Below are positions 5,673 through 13,313 of a stretch of 13,313 nt of DNA, in pieces (the first letter of the stretch is position 1; every line of letters starts with the position of its first letter). Where the stretch lies: positions 1-13,313 of the forward strand of contig WTHW01000163.1 in the NCBI GenBank assembly GCA_011526395.1, given 5' to 3'. The notes below the pieces were generated by a model. It ran no database searches. It worked only from the letters and a program-made list of their open reading frames with translations, and was not told the DNA's origin. The position numbers were made by a program, and so were the translations under genes. This DNA is from Alphaproteobacteria bacterium. GTDB lineage: Bacteria; Pseudomonadota; Alphaproteobacteria; Puniceispirillales; Puniceispirillaceae.

Positions 5673-6692
5673 ATGACTAGTAAACCGTTACCGTTTCATT
5701 ACGCGCTTTATTATATGGCTCTGGCCAGCGGTTTTTCAGCAGTGGTTTTCATCATCAATAACTTCTTGATCCACCTGCTTGGCTGGCAAGGTGCTTTTGT
5801 GACCTTATCAGCTATGGGGCTGATGTCTGGTGATGAGGCTGATAGCGTTACCGCTACAGGTCTTCTTCAGCTTGTTGGTTTCATCGCTGCTTTGGCACTG
5901 CCTGTTTATATGACGATGAAAGCACGCAAAGGTGATTTTTTATCTTATCTGTCATTTCATGAAGCACGCTTTTCCACCTATGCCTCTTTTATCATCAGCT
6001 TTGCCTTTTGGGGTGTGATGCTGGTTGGTGTGGTTGATGCCTTTATCTCGTTTTTACGTATCGAAGGCATGTTGCCAGCGGTATTTGGTGAGCAAATGGC
6101 ATCTGATTTGGGACGCTCAGTCTGGCGCGGCTCTTATATCCATATGCCATTACTAGCCGCGGCGGCACTGATTGCGACACGCAAGCGTGGCATCTCTTTC
6201 ATCTGGCTTGCCACATTGATTGTGGTCGCTGAATTATTAATTGTGGTGGCACGCTTTATCTTCTCTTATGAGCAAGCCTTTATGGGTGATTTGGTGCGTT
6301 TTTGGTATGCGGCTTTATTCTTATTTGCCTCTGCTCATACGCTTGTCGAAGAAGGTCATGTGCGTGTTGATGTGCTATATGCTGGCCTGTCAGAAGTGCG
6401 CAAATCATTATCAAATGTCATTGGCGCGGCCCTTTTAGGTGTGCCGCTTTGTTGGGTGATTTTATCACGCGGCTTGTGGGAAAAAACATCTGTTATTAAT
6501 GGCGCCTTGCTGAGATTTGAAACATCACAAAGTGGCTTTGGTATGTATGTCAAATATCTGATGGCTGGCTTTTTGATTATTTTTGCCTTCTCCATGATTT
6601 TGCAATTCTCGAGCTTCATCATGACTCATCTGCAAAAACATATCCAAGAATCAAACGCGTCTTCTGATGCAAGTGCAAAAGCAGAATCATAG
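5673..6692 (+). CDS. dctQ: TRAP transporter small permease subunit, enlarged DctQ
   Basis: A 339-residue membrane protein forming the Q subunit of the Na+-coupled TRAP permease. The C-terminal half is a recognisable DctQ: a helix at about 172-193, then FWYAALFLFASAHTLVEEGH (209-228) leading into VRVDVLY, a helix at about 244-263, and a last helix at about 290-312. The N-terminal half (1-165) adds about four more hydrophobic segments (roughly 12-38, 62-84, 102-125, 152-167), making about eight in total against four in classical DctQ of 160-200 residues. The C-terminal tail is Ser/Ala-rich and hydrophilic. AGAAGAGG lies about 9 bases before the ATG. The gene is separated from dctP by 114 bp containing a terminator and followed by dctM after 12 bp, with the stop codon forming part of the dctM ribosome-binding site. 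The enlarged form probably marks a distinct TRAP subfamily. Confidence 0.87.
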   Translation: MTSKPLPFHYALYYMALASGFSAVVFIINNFLIHLLGWQGAFVTLSAMGLMSGDEADSVTATGLLQLVGFIAALALPVYMTMKARKGDFLSYLSFHEARFSTYASFIISFAFWGVMLVGVVDAFISFLRIEGMLPAVFGEQMASDLGRSVWRGSYIHMPLLAAAALIATRKRGISFIWLATLIVVAELLIVVARFIFSYEQAFMGDLVRFWYAALFLFASAHTLVEEGHVRVDVLYAGLSEVRKSLSNVIGAALLGVPLCWVILSRGLWEKTSVINGALLRFETSQSGFGMYVKYLMAGFLIIFAFSMILQFSSFIMTHLQKHIQESNASSDASAKAES

Positions 6693-6704
6693 GAATTTAG
6701 CACA

Positions 6705-9347
6705 ATGGAACTGTATTTTCTTCTTTTACTCTTCGTCATTATGATTGCGGCTTTGGGCTCAGGCTTCCCTGTGGCCTTTGCCTTGCCGGGCGCTGCGATT
6801 ATCACCATCGCGCTTGCGACTGTGTTTGGGTGGCTATTTTTCGATGATGTCACCGTCTTTTTTGCACAAGATGGACCTATCCAATGGCTCTCTGCTGGTG
6901 TCACGAACTTCCGCGGTGTTTATTGGGAAGTTGAGAGAGATACGCTGATTGCGATCCCGCTCTTTATCTTTATGGGCATTATGTTGCAACGCTCGCGTAT
7001 TGCTGAAGATTTACTTGTCACAATGGCAAAATTATTTGGCCCTGTACCGGGTGGTTTGGGCATTTCAGTTGTGTTGGTGGGCGCGCTATTGGCGGCGACA
7101 ACAGGTATTGTTGGCGCGACAGTGGTGGCAATGGGTCTGATTTCATTGCCAGCGATGATGCGGAATAAATATTCACCATCATTGGCATCTGGCACGATTT
7201 GTGCGTCTGGCACATTGGGACAAATTATCCCGCCTTCAATCGTTCTGATTATTTTGGCTGACCAATTATCATCAGCCTCTGACCAAGCATCATCAGCACG
7301 TAAAGCTCTGTATAAACACGCCACTGGTGAGGTCTCAATGCCATCATCATTGGATGTGTTATCAACCTCTGCTGGTGATATGTTCTTGGGTGCCTTTTTG
7401 CCGGGTTTGGTGTTGGTTGGCTTGTATCTTGCTTATATCTTAATCGCGGCTATCTTGCGCCCAAGCACAGCGCCAGCTGTGCCAAATGAAGGCGGTTTTG
7501 ATAAGAGTTTTGCGGTACAGGTGTTTTTCTCGCTCGTGCCGCCATTGGTTCTGATTTTCGTTGTTTTGGGATCTATCGTTGCTGGTGTCGCCACTGTGAA
7601 CCAAGCTGGCGCGATTGGTGCAGCAGGTGCCACAATCATGGCTGGATACCGGTTATATGAGGGCCGCAAAAACGCATTCCATCCAGCGATTTTGGCCATA
7701 AGCTCGCTTGTTATCATCGGCTTTATGACAAGCATGTATGATTTGAATGTGCGCAACTTGCATGTGACAGGCAATCAGATCCCTGTGGCGATCACAGCTG
7801 TGGCTGTTACGGCCTTTATGGTTGCGATGTTCTGGTCTGGTTTCCGCACGTTAAAGACAGATGACACCCTAAAAGGTGTGATGCTTGAGACAGCGAAGAC
7901 AACCTCAATGGTCTTCATCATCCTGCTTGGTGCGGCGATGTTGACAGCGGCATTCCGCGGCTTTGGTGGTGAAGAGTTTGTGAAGCACTTCCTGACAGGC
8001 TTGCCGGGTGGTTTCTGGACACAATTCTTTGTTGTGATGCTGGTGATCTTCTTGCTTGGTTTCTTCCTAGATTTCATCGAAATCGCTGTTGTGGTGGTGC
8101 CAATCGTTGCGCCGATTTTGCTAGCTGACCCAGGTGCTAACGTCACCGCTGTTTGGCTTGGTGTGATGATCGGTGTGAATATGCAGACAAGCTTCTTAAC
8201 ACCGCCATTTGGCTTTGCGCTGTTCTATCTGCGAGGTGTGGCTAGTAAGGCGATTAGCACGCTGTCTATCTATCGCGGGGTGATACCATTTATCGGATTG
8301 CAGTTATTTGCGCTTGTGATTGTTGGCTCATTCCCACAATTGGTGAATTACCTGCCGAACCGTTTCTATCTGTCATCTTATAATGCACCGCCGCCTGTGA
8401 ATCCAAAGCTGGAGGCATGTGTTGAAGAATATCTGGCAGAAGAGCTAATTGCACAGCGTCCAATGTTGGAAGTGGCGATTGCTGAGTTTGAGACAGCCAA
8501 TTTCTCTGGCCTACCAAAGAAGATTGCAGATGGCCTAAAAGATGTGCCAGCAGATGCACGTGCCTCTTTTGATAGGCTTGCTGATGTTGAAGCTGAATTT
8601 GAAGGGCTAGCGGCAACAGAGGTTACCTATGCAAGCATGCATGCTGGTGTGCGCACGCTAGAGCGTCAAATCCGCCTGATTGAAGGGGAAGCAAAAGAAA
8701 TATCAAAGCAAATCAGACGCCTTGATGATGCTGATGAAATTGCTGTTCTTGAAGCAAAACTTGAAGTCTTTGATGGCGAGATTGCGGCACTTCGTAACCA
8801 AATCCCAGCTGAATGGGCTGATGCGCAAGATGCCTATCAGGCGCAATTGAAATCATTGTCAAAAGCACAGCGTAAATATCGCAACACACTTGATGATGGC
8901 TATCAGCCAGTGCGTGATTTGATTGCGGTTGTCAGTGAAGCAGATGGGCTAGCGGCATTTGAGCCACGCCTAGCAGAGGTGCTAGCAGAGCTTGCCGGCC
9001 AGTCAGATGAAGATGCAGCTGTGACAATCAAAGCCTTTGAAGGTGAGATGAAGACAGTGGCTGGTATCAATCCTGTAAAGTCAATGATGAGCAAAGCACG
9101 CCGTGATTTAGCAAAAGGCAAGACTGAAAAAGGTCGTGATAAATTATCACAAGTCAGCGCTATCATGGCAGATGAGATTGCATGGCGTCAGGCCGCACAA
9201 GATAGCGTTATGCCTGCTTTGATTGCTTATCGTGATGCGGCGGCGATGACAATTGGTCTGCGCTCGCAGTCACGTCTGCCTGATGATATCGTGCCGCGCA
9301 TCTCATCATGTAAGGCAAAGCATCGCGATATCTCGCTACGCTTCTAA
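6705..9347 (+). CDS. dctM: TRAP transporter large permease subunit DctM with long C-terminal extension
   Basis: An 880-residue protein, about twice the classical DctM (around 430). Residues 1-550 are the transport domain, with family segments such as FMGIMLQRSRIAEDLL (about 90-105), SGTICASGTLGQIIPPS (about 162-178) and SFLTPPFGFALFYLRG near the end. It carries a hydrophilic loop (about 186-225) and an insert with two further hydrophobic segments (about 319-385). The usual TPTE segment reads TVNQ (297-300). From about 555, after a proline-rich APPPVNP linker, comes a 325-residue soluble, highly charged, mostly helical region with coiled-coil-like stretches (e.g. around 625-690) and no hydrophobic helix. 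It contains C572 and C869 at its two ends, the only cysteines besides the one in the core. TAGGA (6690-6694) serves as ribosome-binding site and overlaps the dctQ stop. The reading frame is continuous, so this is not a frameshift artefact. The function of the extension is unknown. Confidence 0.9.
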   Translation: MELYFLLLLFVIMIAALGSGFPVAFALPGAAIITIALATVFGWLFFDDVTVFFAQDGPIQWLSAGVTNFRGVYWEVERDTLIAIPLFIFMGIMLQRSRIAEDLLVTMAKLFGPVPGGLGISVVLVGALLAATTGIVGATVVAMGLISLPAMMRNKYSPSLASGTICASGTLGQIIPPSIVLIILADQLSSASDQASSARKALYKHATGEVSMPSSLDVLSTSAGDMFLGAFLPGLVLVGLYLAYILIAAILRPSTAPAVPNEGGFDKSFAVQVFFSLVPPLVLIFVVLGSIVAGVATVNQAGAIGAAGATIMAGYRLYEGRKNAFHPAILAISSLVIIGFMTSMYDLNVRNLHVTGNQIPVAITAVAVTAFMVAMFWSGFRTLKTDDTLKGVMLETAKTTSMVFIILLGAAMLTAAFRGFGGEEFVKHFLTGLPGGFWTQFFVVMLVIFLLGFFLDFIEIAVVVVPIVAPILLADPGANVTAVWLGVMIGVNMQTSFLTPPFGFALFYLRGVASKAISTLSIYRGVIPFIGLQLFALVIVGSFPQLVNYLPNRFYLSSYNAPPPVNPKLEACVEEYLAEELIAQRPMLEVAIAEFETANFSGLPKKIADGLKDVPADARASFDRLADVEAEFEGLAATEVTYASMHAGVRTLERQIRLIEGEAKEISKQIRRLDDADEIAVLEAKLEVFDGEIAALRNQIPAEWADAQDAYQAQLKSLSKAQRKYRNTLDDGYQPVRDLIAVVSEADGLAAFEPRLAEVLAELAGQSDEDAAVTIKAFEGEMKTVAGINPVKSMMSKARRDLAKGKTEKGRDKLSQVSAIMADEIAWRQAAQDSVMPALIAYRDAAAMTIGLRSQSRLPDDIVPRISSCKAKHRDISLRF

Positions 9348-9380
9348 GTAACGCAAGAGCGGTGGTTTAAAAGGGCTGTG

Positions 9381-10277
9381 CTAGCTGGTTTGTTTGTTAT
9401 CACGCAAACCAAAGCGCAGCCCAAGCACCACCAATATAAAGCCAACAAAATGATAGCTGAAAAGAGGCTCTCCCAATAAGGGAACAGCTAGGCCTGCGGC
9501 GGCAATTGGCAACCAATAGAAAAACACCCCTGCCCTGTTTGGCCCCAATGTGGCAACCGCTGAGGTGAAGAATTTATAGGCCAAAAAGGCAGGGCCAATC
9601 ACGATATAACAAATCGCAAGAACAGAGCCTGTGGTCAGCACCATACGCGCGCCCTGTTGATATTCCCATAATTGCAAGGGGAAGAGTTCAACCGCGCCAA
9701 TCACAAATAAAACAAACAAATAGCTCCATTGATTAAGCTTTGGTGCGGCGCGCAAAGAGACGGAAAAAATACCGTAAGTTAAAATGGCAAGCACCATATA
9801 GAAATCGCCAATATTCACAGATAAATCGAGCAAGCGTGACAAATCACCTTGCGCGATAATCCAGACAACACCAAAGGTCGAAAGCCCCATGCCAAATGAT
9901 TGAAGCCATGAAGTGGATGAGCGGTAGACGAGCCTGTCAAGGATAGCCACGAGAACAGGCATAGCTGTTTGAATGAGGCCAACATTGGTGGCTGTTGTGT
10001 AGTTCAGCGCGGCATATTGCAATGTGTTGTAACAACCAATGCCAAATGTCGCGATGAATAGCAAAATCCATTTATGAGCCCAAATGACAGGCCAATCTTG
10101 GCGCAGAGGCGGGCGCATGATGATCAAAACCAAAAGGCCAGCTAGTATCCAGCGCCAAAAGGCAAGTTGGAAAGGTGGTAATTCCTCGTAAAACATACGA
10201 CCAACGATCGCATTGCCAGCCCATAGGGACATCGTAACAAATAAATAAACCAGCGCGGTCCGCTCTGATACTTTCAT
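9381..10277 (-). CDS. EamA/DMT-family transporter
   Basis: A 298-residue membrane protein of the drug/metabolite transporter superfamily with two EamA repeats and about ten hydrophobic segments. Members usually export amino acids, metabolites or other small molecules; substrate cannot be read from sequence. Family features include SLWAGNAIVGR in helix 1, the YAALNYTTATNVGLIQTAMP segment at the end of the first repeat (helices 3-4) and the parallel GPNRAGVFFYWLPIAAAGLA segment in the second repeat, followed by LLGEPL. I place the start at ATG 10277 because AAGGCG (10284-10289) lies 6 bases ahead; the frame stays open to a TTG at 10310, which would add 11 hydrophilic residues but lacks such a site. 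It converges on dctM with only 33 bp between stop codons and no clear terminator. It is divergent from the GMC gene. Confidence 0.87.
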   Translation of the reverse strand: MKVSERTALVYLFVTMSLWAGNAIVGRMFYEELPPFQLAFWRWILAGLLVLIIMRPPLRQDWPVIWAHKWILLFIATFGIGCYNTLQYAALNYTTATNVGLIQTAMPVLVAILDRLVYRSSTSWLQSFGMGLSTFGVVWIIAQGDLSRLLDLSVNIGDFYMVLAILTYGIFSVSLRAAPKLNQWSYLFVLFVIGAVELFPLQLWEYQQGARMVLTTGSVLAICYIVIGPAFLAYKFFTSAVATLGPNRAGVFFYWLPIAAAGLAVPLLGEPLFSYHFVGFILVVLGLRFGLRDNKQTS

Positions 10278-10515
10278 GAAAAACGCCTTATTATTTTTGT
10301 GGTGTCCCAAATGGGGTTGAATATAAGCAAGTTATGATATGCAAGCCAAGCTATCTCGCCAAATCATATCCTTGATATATACGACGATTTGCCGCTATCT
10401 TGTTTAAAAAAATCACTAGCACCATGATGTTAATCTGGTTATATCAAAAAATAATGCACGCGATTTCGTCAGCTTCCTTGAGGTGATGTAAACAGCTTGT
10501 CAAAGGGGAATAGGG
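10278..10515. promoter_or_regulatory. Divergent promoter region, EamA transporter / GMC oxidoreductase
   Basis: This 238-bp AT-rich gap holds the promoters of both flanking genes. The best plus-strand candidate is TTGATA (10372-10377), an 18-bp spacer and TATCTT (10396-10401), which would give a leader of about 108 bases. AGGGG (10504-10508) is the GMC ribosome-binding site, 7 bases before the ATG. I found no strong palindrome and no convincing small gene. Confidence 0.4.
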
Positions 10516-12132
10516 ATGACTGACAATTATGATTATATCATTGCTGGCGCTGGCTCTGCTGGTTGTGTGCTGGCAAATCGTCTCTCAGCTGACCCAACGG
10601 TGCGCGTATTATTGCTAGAAGCAGGCGGGCCAGATAATAACCCCTGGATACATATCCCTGTTGGCTATTTTAAGACACTTCATAATAAGAAAACTGACTG
10701 GTGTTATAAGACACAAAGCGAGCCTGAGTTAGAAGGCCGCTCGCTTGATTGGCCGCGTGGCAAGGGGCTTGGCGGCTCATCATCCATTAATGGCTTGTTA
10801 TATGTAAGAGGCCAGAAGGAAGATTATGATGGCTGGGCGCAAGCTGGTAATAGCGGCTGGTCATATGATGATGTATTGCCGTTATTTAAACGGTCTGAAT
10901 CCTATGAGCTTGGGGCAAGTGATCTGCATGGTGCTGATGGCGGATTGGCTGTCTCAAAAATAAGAGCCAAGAGCAAAATTTCAGAAGCCTTTATTCAATC
11001 AGCTGTTGAGATGGGCGTTCCTTTCACAGATGATTATAATGGTGAGGATCAAGAAGGTGTTGCCTATTTTGATCAGACGGCCAGAAAAGGGCTTCGTTGC
11101 TCGTCAGCAAAAGCCTTTTTAAAGCCAATTAAAAACAGACCAAATCTGACCATCCAAACACATGCCCATATCACAAAATTGGCTTTCAAGAGTGATGATG
11201 AGAGAGCTGTAAGCGGTATTTGTTATCAGACAAAAGGCAGAGATTGCGAAGCAAAGATAAATGCAGGTGGTGAGGTTATCTTATCAGCAGGGGCAATTGG
11301 CAGCCCGCAGATCCTAGAATTATCAGGTATTGGTCAGGGACGTGTTTTGCAAAAAGCTGGCATTGCCACACGCCATGAATTGCAGGGCGTTGGTGAAGCC
11401 TTGCAAGATCATCTTCAGATCAGATTGGTGTTTGAGACAAATGTGCCAACCTTGAATGATATGATTAATTCCACTTTTGGGAAATTATCTATCGGCATGC
11501 AATATGCACTTTTCAGAGGCGGGCCGATGAGCCTTGGTGCCTCGCAAGTGGCGATATTTGCAAAATCCATGAAATCGCTTGAAACGCCAGATATCCAATT
11601 CCATTTCCAGCCTCTTAGCGCTGATAAGCCTGGCCTTGAAATGCATCCTTTCTCTGGCTTTACCTCGTCTGTGTGCCAGTTGCGCCCTGAAAGCAGAGGC
11701 CATATTCATATCAACTCACCAGACCCACATGCACATCCTGATATTTTTGCCAATTACTTGAGCGCGACAGCTGATCAGCTATGTGCAATCCGTGCTGTGA
11801 AATTTGCACGTGATATGACGAAAATGCCATCTTTGGCACCTTATGTTGTACGTGAACATACTGTGTGCGGTGATATGGCATCTGATGAAGATATGCTGAA
11901 TGTGGCACGTCGTTATGCGCAGACCATCTATCATCCAACAAGCACCTGCCGCATGGGGATTGATAATACAGCTGTGGTTGACCCGCAATTGCGTGTTTAT
12001 GGCATTCAAAATCTGCGGATTGCAGATGCGTCCATTATGCCAGCGATTGTATCTGGCAATACAAATGCACCAGCAATTATGATCGGCGAAAAAGCTGCTG
12101 ATTTGATATTAAAAGACAGAAAGAGCGCTTAA
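10516..12132 (+). CDS. GMC-family FAD-dependent alcohol dehydrogenase
   Basis: A 538-residue glucose-methanol-choline oxidoreductase, which oxidises an alcohol to an aldehyde using FAD and passes electrons to a quinone, dye or oxygen. The ADP-binding GAGSAG loop is at 11-16. GMC signature 1 spans 82-99 (KGLGGSSSINGLLYVRG core) and signature 2 is GAIGSPQILELSGIG (259-273). The C-terminal active site has H473 in YHPTSTCRMG and N517 in GNTNAPAIMIGEKAA, 44 residues apart as in choline oxidase (H466/N510). Length is normal and complete. By motif it belongs with the BetA/AlkJ-like group of bacterial alcohol and choline dehydrogenases; there is no betB or bet regulator nearby, so choline is not favoured over aliphatic or polyol alcohols. 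There is no signal peptide, so it is cytoplasmic or peripheral. It is followed after 8 bp by an SGNH hydrolase gene, suggesting an operon. Confidence 0.93.
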   Translation: MTDNYDYIIAGAGSAGCVLANRLSADPTVRVLLLEAGGPDNNPWIHIPVGYFKTLHNKKTDWCYKTQSEPELEGRSLDWPRGKGLGGSSSINGLLYVRGQKEDYDGWAQAGNSGWSYDDVLPLFKRSESYELGASDLHGADGGLAVSKIRAKSKISEAFIQSAVEMGVPFTDDYNGEDQEGVAYFDQTARKGLRCSSAKAFLKPIKNRPNLTIQTHAHITKLAFKSDDERAVSGICYQTKGRDCEAKINAGGEVILSAGAIGSPQILELSGIGQGRVLQKAGIATRHELQGVGEALQDHLQIRLVFETNVPTLNDMINSTFGKLSIGMQYALFRGGPMSLGASQVAIFAKSMKSLETPDIQFHFQPLSADKPGLEMHPFSGFTSSVCQLRPESRGHIHINSPDPHAHPDIFANYLSATADQLCAIRAVKFARDMTKMPSLAPYVVREHTVCGDMASDEDMLNVARRYAQTIYHPTSTCRMGIDNTAVVDPQLRVYGIQNLRIADASIMPAIVSGNTNAPAIMIGEKAADLILKDRKSA

Positions 12133-12140
12133 GACAGCCC

Positions 12141-12818
12141 ATGCCACTTAACATATGCGTTTATGGTGATTCGAATAGCTGGGGCTATCTTGATGATGGT
12201 CAGGGCAAACGCTATGAGCATAGATGGCCTGTGGTGATGGCGCGCGCCCTTGCAACAGCGCTTGAAAGAGGTGTCAATCTGGTAGAAGAAGCTCTGCCAG
12301 GGCGCACAACAGCCTATCCAGATCCGCAAGAAGGCCCTGAATATAATGGGCTTCCTTACTTAAAGCCTGCCTTATTAAGCCATGCACCGCTTGATATGGT
12401 GCTGATTATGCTGGGGACAAATGATGGCAAAGCGCGCTTTGAGGCACGTGCTGAGGATATTGCGCAAAACCTTGTTCAGCTCGCGAAAATTGTGCGCCGA
12501 TGCCCATGTGGCAATGGTAAATGGCGTGATGCCCCTGCCCCAAAGGTGATGGTCATTGCCCCGCCAAAATTAGGGGAAAAATGCGAGAATGAAAGATGGC
12601 CACGTTTTCAAGAATGGCGCGGCGGCTATCAAAAATTAGAAGCGATACCAGCGATATTGCAAGATAAGATTCGCGCGCTTGGGGATGATGATATCTATTT
12701 TGCAGATGCGAATGCCTTTGCTGTCTCGTCTCATCTTGACCCTATCCATTGGAAGGCAGAGACTCATCATCAGATGGGTGAGGCAATGGCAGAGTTGCTT
12801 ATTCCAATTCTGAAATAA
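12141..12818 (+). CDS. SGNH/GDSL ester hydrolase (arylesterase/acyltransferase-like)
   Basis: A 225-residue SGNH-fold hydrolase that should cleave small esters. Catalytic S11 lies in YGDSNSWG (block I), the oxyanion positions are G54 in LPGRTT and N94 in LGTND, and the catalytic dyad D200/H203 lies in LDPIHW near the C-terminus. Overall layout, including the very early Ser11, L-P-x-R-T-T and the LIMLGTND strand, strongly recalls the octameric Mycobacterium smegmatis esterase/acyltransferase MsAcT (S11, D192, H195) and related arylesterases. There is no signal peptide, so it is cytoplasmic. It starts 8 bp after the GMC stop with no good Shine-Dalgarno, which fits translation coupled to the upstream gene. 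Its last 20 bp overlap the 3' end of a convergent gene. Substrate unknown; carbohydrate acetyl esters are an alternative to aryl esters. Confidence 0.88.
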   Translation: MPLNICVYGDSNSWGYLDDGQGKRYEHRWPVVMARALATALERGVNLVEEALPGRTTAYPDPQEGPEYNGLPYLKPALLSHAPLDMVLIMLGTNDGKARFEARAEDIAQNLVQLAKIVRRCPCGNGKWRDAPAPKVMVIAPPKLGEKCENERWPRFQEWRGGYQKLEAIPAILQDKIRALGDDDIYFADANAFAVSSHLDPIHWKAETHHQMGEAMAELLIPILK

Positions 12819-13313
12819 TCGGGCTTGCGTCAAGTGTCTCTTTGACTTCGCGGCGAATGCCAATCCAGCGCATATGAATGGAATTGCGCATAATCTCTTC
12901 ATCTTGCTCTTTGAATTCGTCTGCCATAGGCGCCCAGCGCATAAAGGCATCTGAGCTTGATTGGAATGTTGATGGGGTTTGCGCCGCATCTGTCCAATCA
13001 ATCGAATCAGAGCTTTCCTGACAAAGAGCTATCACCTCATCAAAGGCAGATTGTGGCACATCTTCTTGTTCGGTATTTGTTAACACAATCTGGCAAATCT
13101 CATCAGCAAGCTGTTTTGCTTGATTCTCTTTGATACCGCCATTGATAAAGACGCGCGCTGCCAAAAATTGCGCCAAATCAGCCACGCAAGCGGCATAAAT
13201 ATGCCATCTCGCTGTGCGCAGGGAGATAAGATAGGTCTCGTTATTGAATAATTTTGGCCATGAGGTGCCAGCACGTGTACGCACATAGCCATATAATGTG
13301 GTCTGCGAGACAT
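12799..13313 (-). CDS. Unrecognised acidic protein, 5' end beyond window
   Basis: A minus-strand reading frame stays open from its TAA (12799-12801) to the right edge, giving 170 visible residues; the true start lies outside. The first visible residues are VSQTTLYGYVRTRAGTSWPK, with a GTG at 13284 that is internal rather than a convincing start. The sequence is acidic and probably mostly helical, with conserved-looking aromatic spots (TARWHIYAACVADLAQF, FMRWAPMADEFKEQDEE, IHMRWIGIRRE). There is no signal peptide in the visible part, no membrane helix and no catalytic motif I recognise. Composition and sensible amino-acid order over 170 codons, with the overlapping other-frame reading being clearly poorer, support it as a real gene. 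It converges with the SGNH hydrolase and overlaps it by 20 bp. I cannot name a function. Confidence 0.72.
   Translation of the reverse strand, partial: VSQTTLYGYVRTRAGTSWPKLFNNETYLISLRTARWHIYAACVADLAQFLAARVFINGGIKENQAKQLADEICQIVLTNTEQEDVPQSAFDEVIALCQESSDSIDWTDAAQTPSTFQSSSDAFMRWAPMADEFKEQDEEIMRNSIHMRWIGIRREVKETLDASPIISELE

Noticed and set aside
7433..8146. Long minus-strand open frames inside dctM
   Set aside because: Antisense shadows of the transporter gene, Thr/Ile/Pro-rich with no recognisable domain or start signal.
8604..8957. 12-bp direct repeat GGGCTAGCGGCA (8604-8615 and 8946-8957) in the dctM extension
   Set aside because: Both copies encode a GLAA turn in the same frame, but flanking protein sequence does not align, so an internal domain duplication is not supported.
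9348..9380. Bidirectional terminator between dctM and the EamA gene
   Set aside because: The 33-bp gap contains no inverted repeat with T-runs on either strand.
10278..10310. TTG start adding 11 residues to the EamA transporter
   Set aside because: No ribosome-binding site, and the extra residues are hydrophilic and atypical; ATG 10277 has AAGGCG at good spacing.
10424..10486. 20-codon reading frame upstream of the GMC gene (MMLIWLYQK...)
   Set aside because: No ribosome-binding site, AT-rich chance composition, and no sign of leader-peptide attenuation.
13080..13313. 77-residue minus-strand frame starting with the ATG at the window edge
   Set aside because: Overlaps the better-supported edge gene in another frame, with low-quality composition.

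Overview
This window looks like chromosome from a marine heterotrophic alphaproteobacterium. Moderate GC, tightly packed genes with ATGA overlaps, a molybdenum hydroxylase cluster of the CO-dehydrogenase type, a TRAP carboxylate transporter and a GMC alcohol dehydrogenase together resemble the SAR116 or roseobacter lifestyle. That placement is inferred from gene content; no rRNA or other phylogenetic marker is present. I see no tRNA, CRISPR array, insertion sequence, integrase or phage gene.

Left block (1-3133): a minus-strand operon carries coxS (2Fe-2S subunit), coxM (FAD subunit) and the first codons of a probable coxG. Across a 192-bp gap, a plus-strand pair encodes an XdhC/CoxF-type maturation factor and a MobA/MocA-like cytidylyltransferase. 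These are two small subunits of a xanthine-oxidase-family enzyme plus the factors that make and load its molybdopterin cytosine dinucleotide cofactor. The catalytic large subunit is not in the window. S and M are adjacent with no L between them, unlike either standard cox order.

Small periplasmic genes (3214-4227): an unrecognised lipoprotein and a class II c-type cytochrome (c'/c556-like).

TRAP transporter (4404-9347): dctP (Tat-exported binding protein with TakP-like 2-oxoacid ligand residues), a strong intrinsic terminator, then dctQ and dctM. dctP is preceded by overlapping palindromes lying on a plausible promoter. Both membrane subunits are much larger than classical ones: DctQ has about eight membrane segments instead of four, and DctM carries a roughly 325-residue charged, helical C-terminal domain bracketed by two cysteines. 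This is the most unusual feature in the window.

Right block (9381-13313): a minus-strand EamA/DMT exporter converges on dctM. Divergent from it, a GMC oxidoreductase and an SGNH ester hydrolase form an apparent operon. Their last gene overlaps tail-to-tail with an unrecognised acidic protein that runs off the right edge. An esterase plus alcohol dehydrogenase pair next to a carboxylate importer suggests a carbon-scavenging locus, but this link is inference from neighbourhood only.
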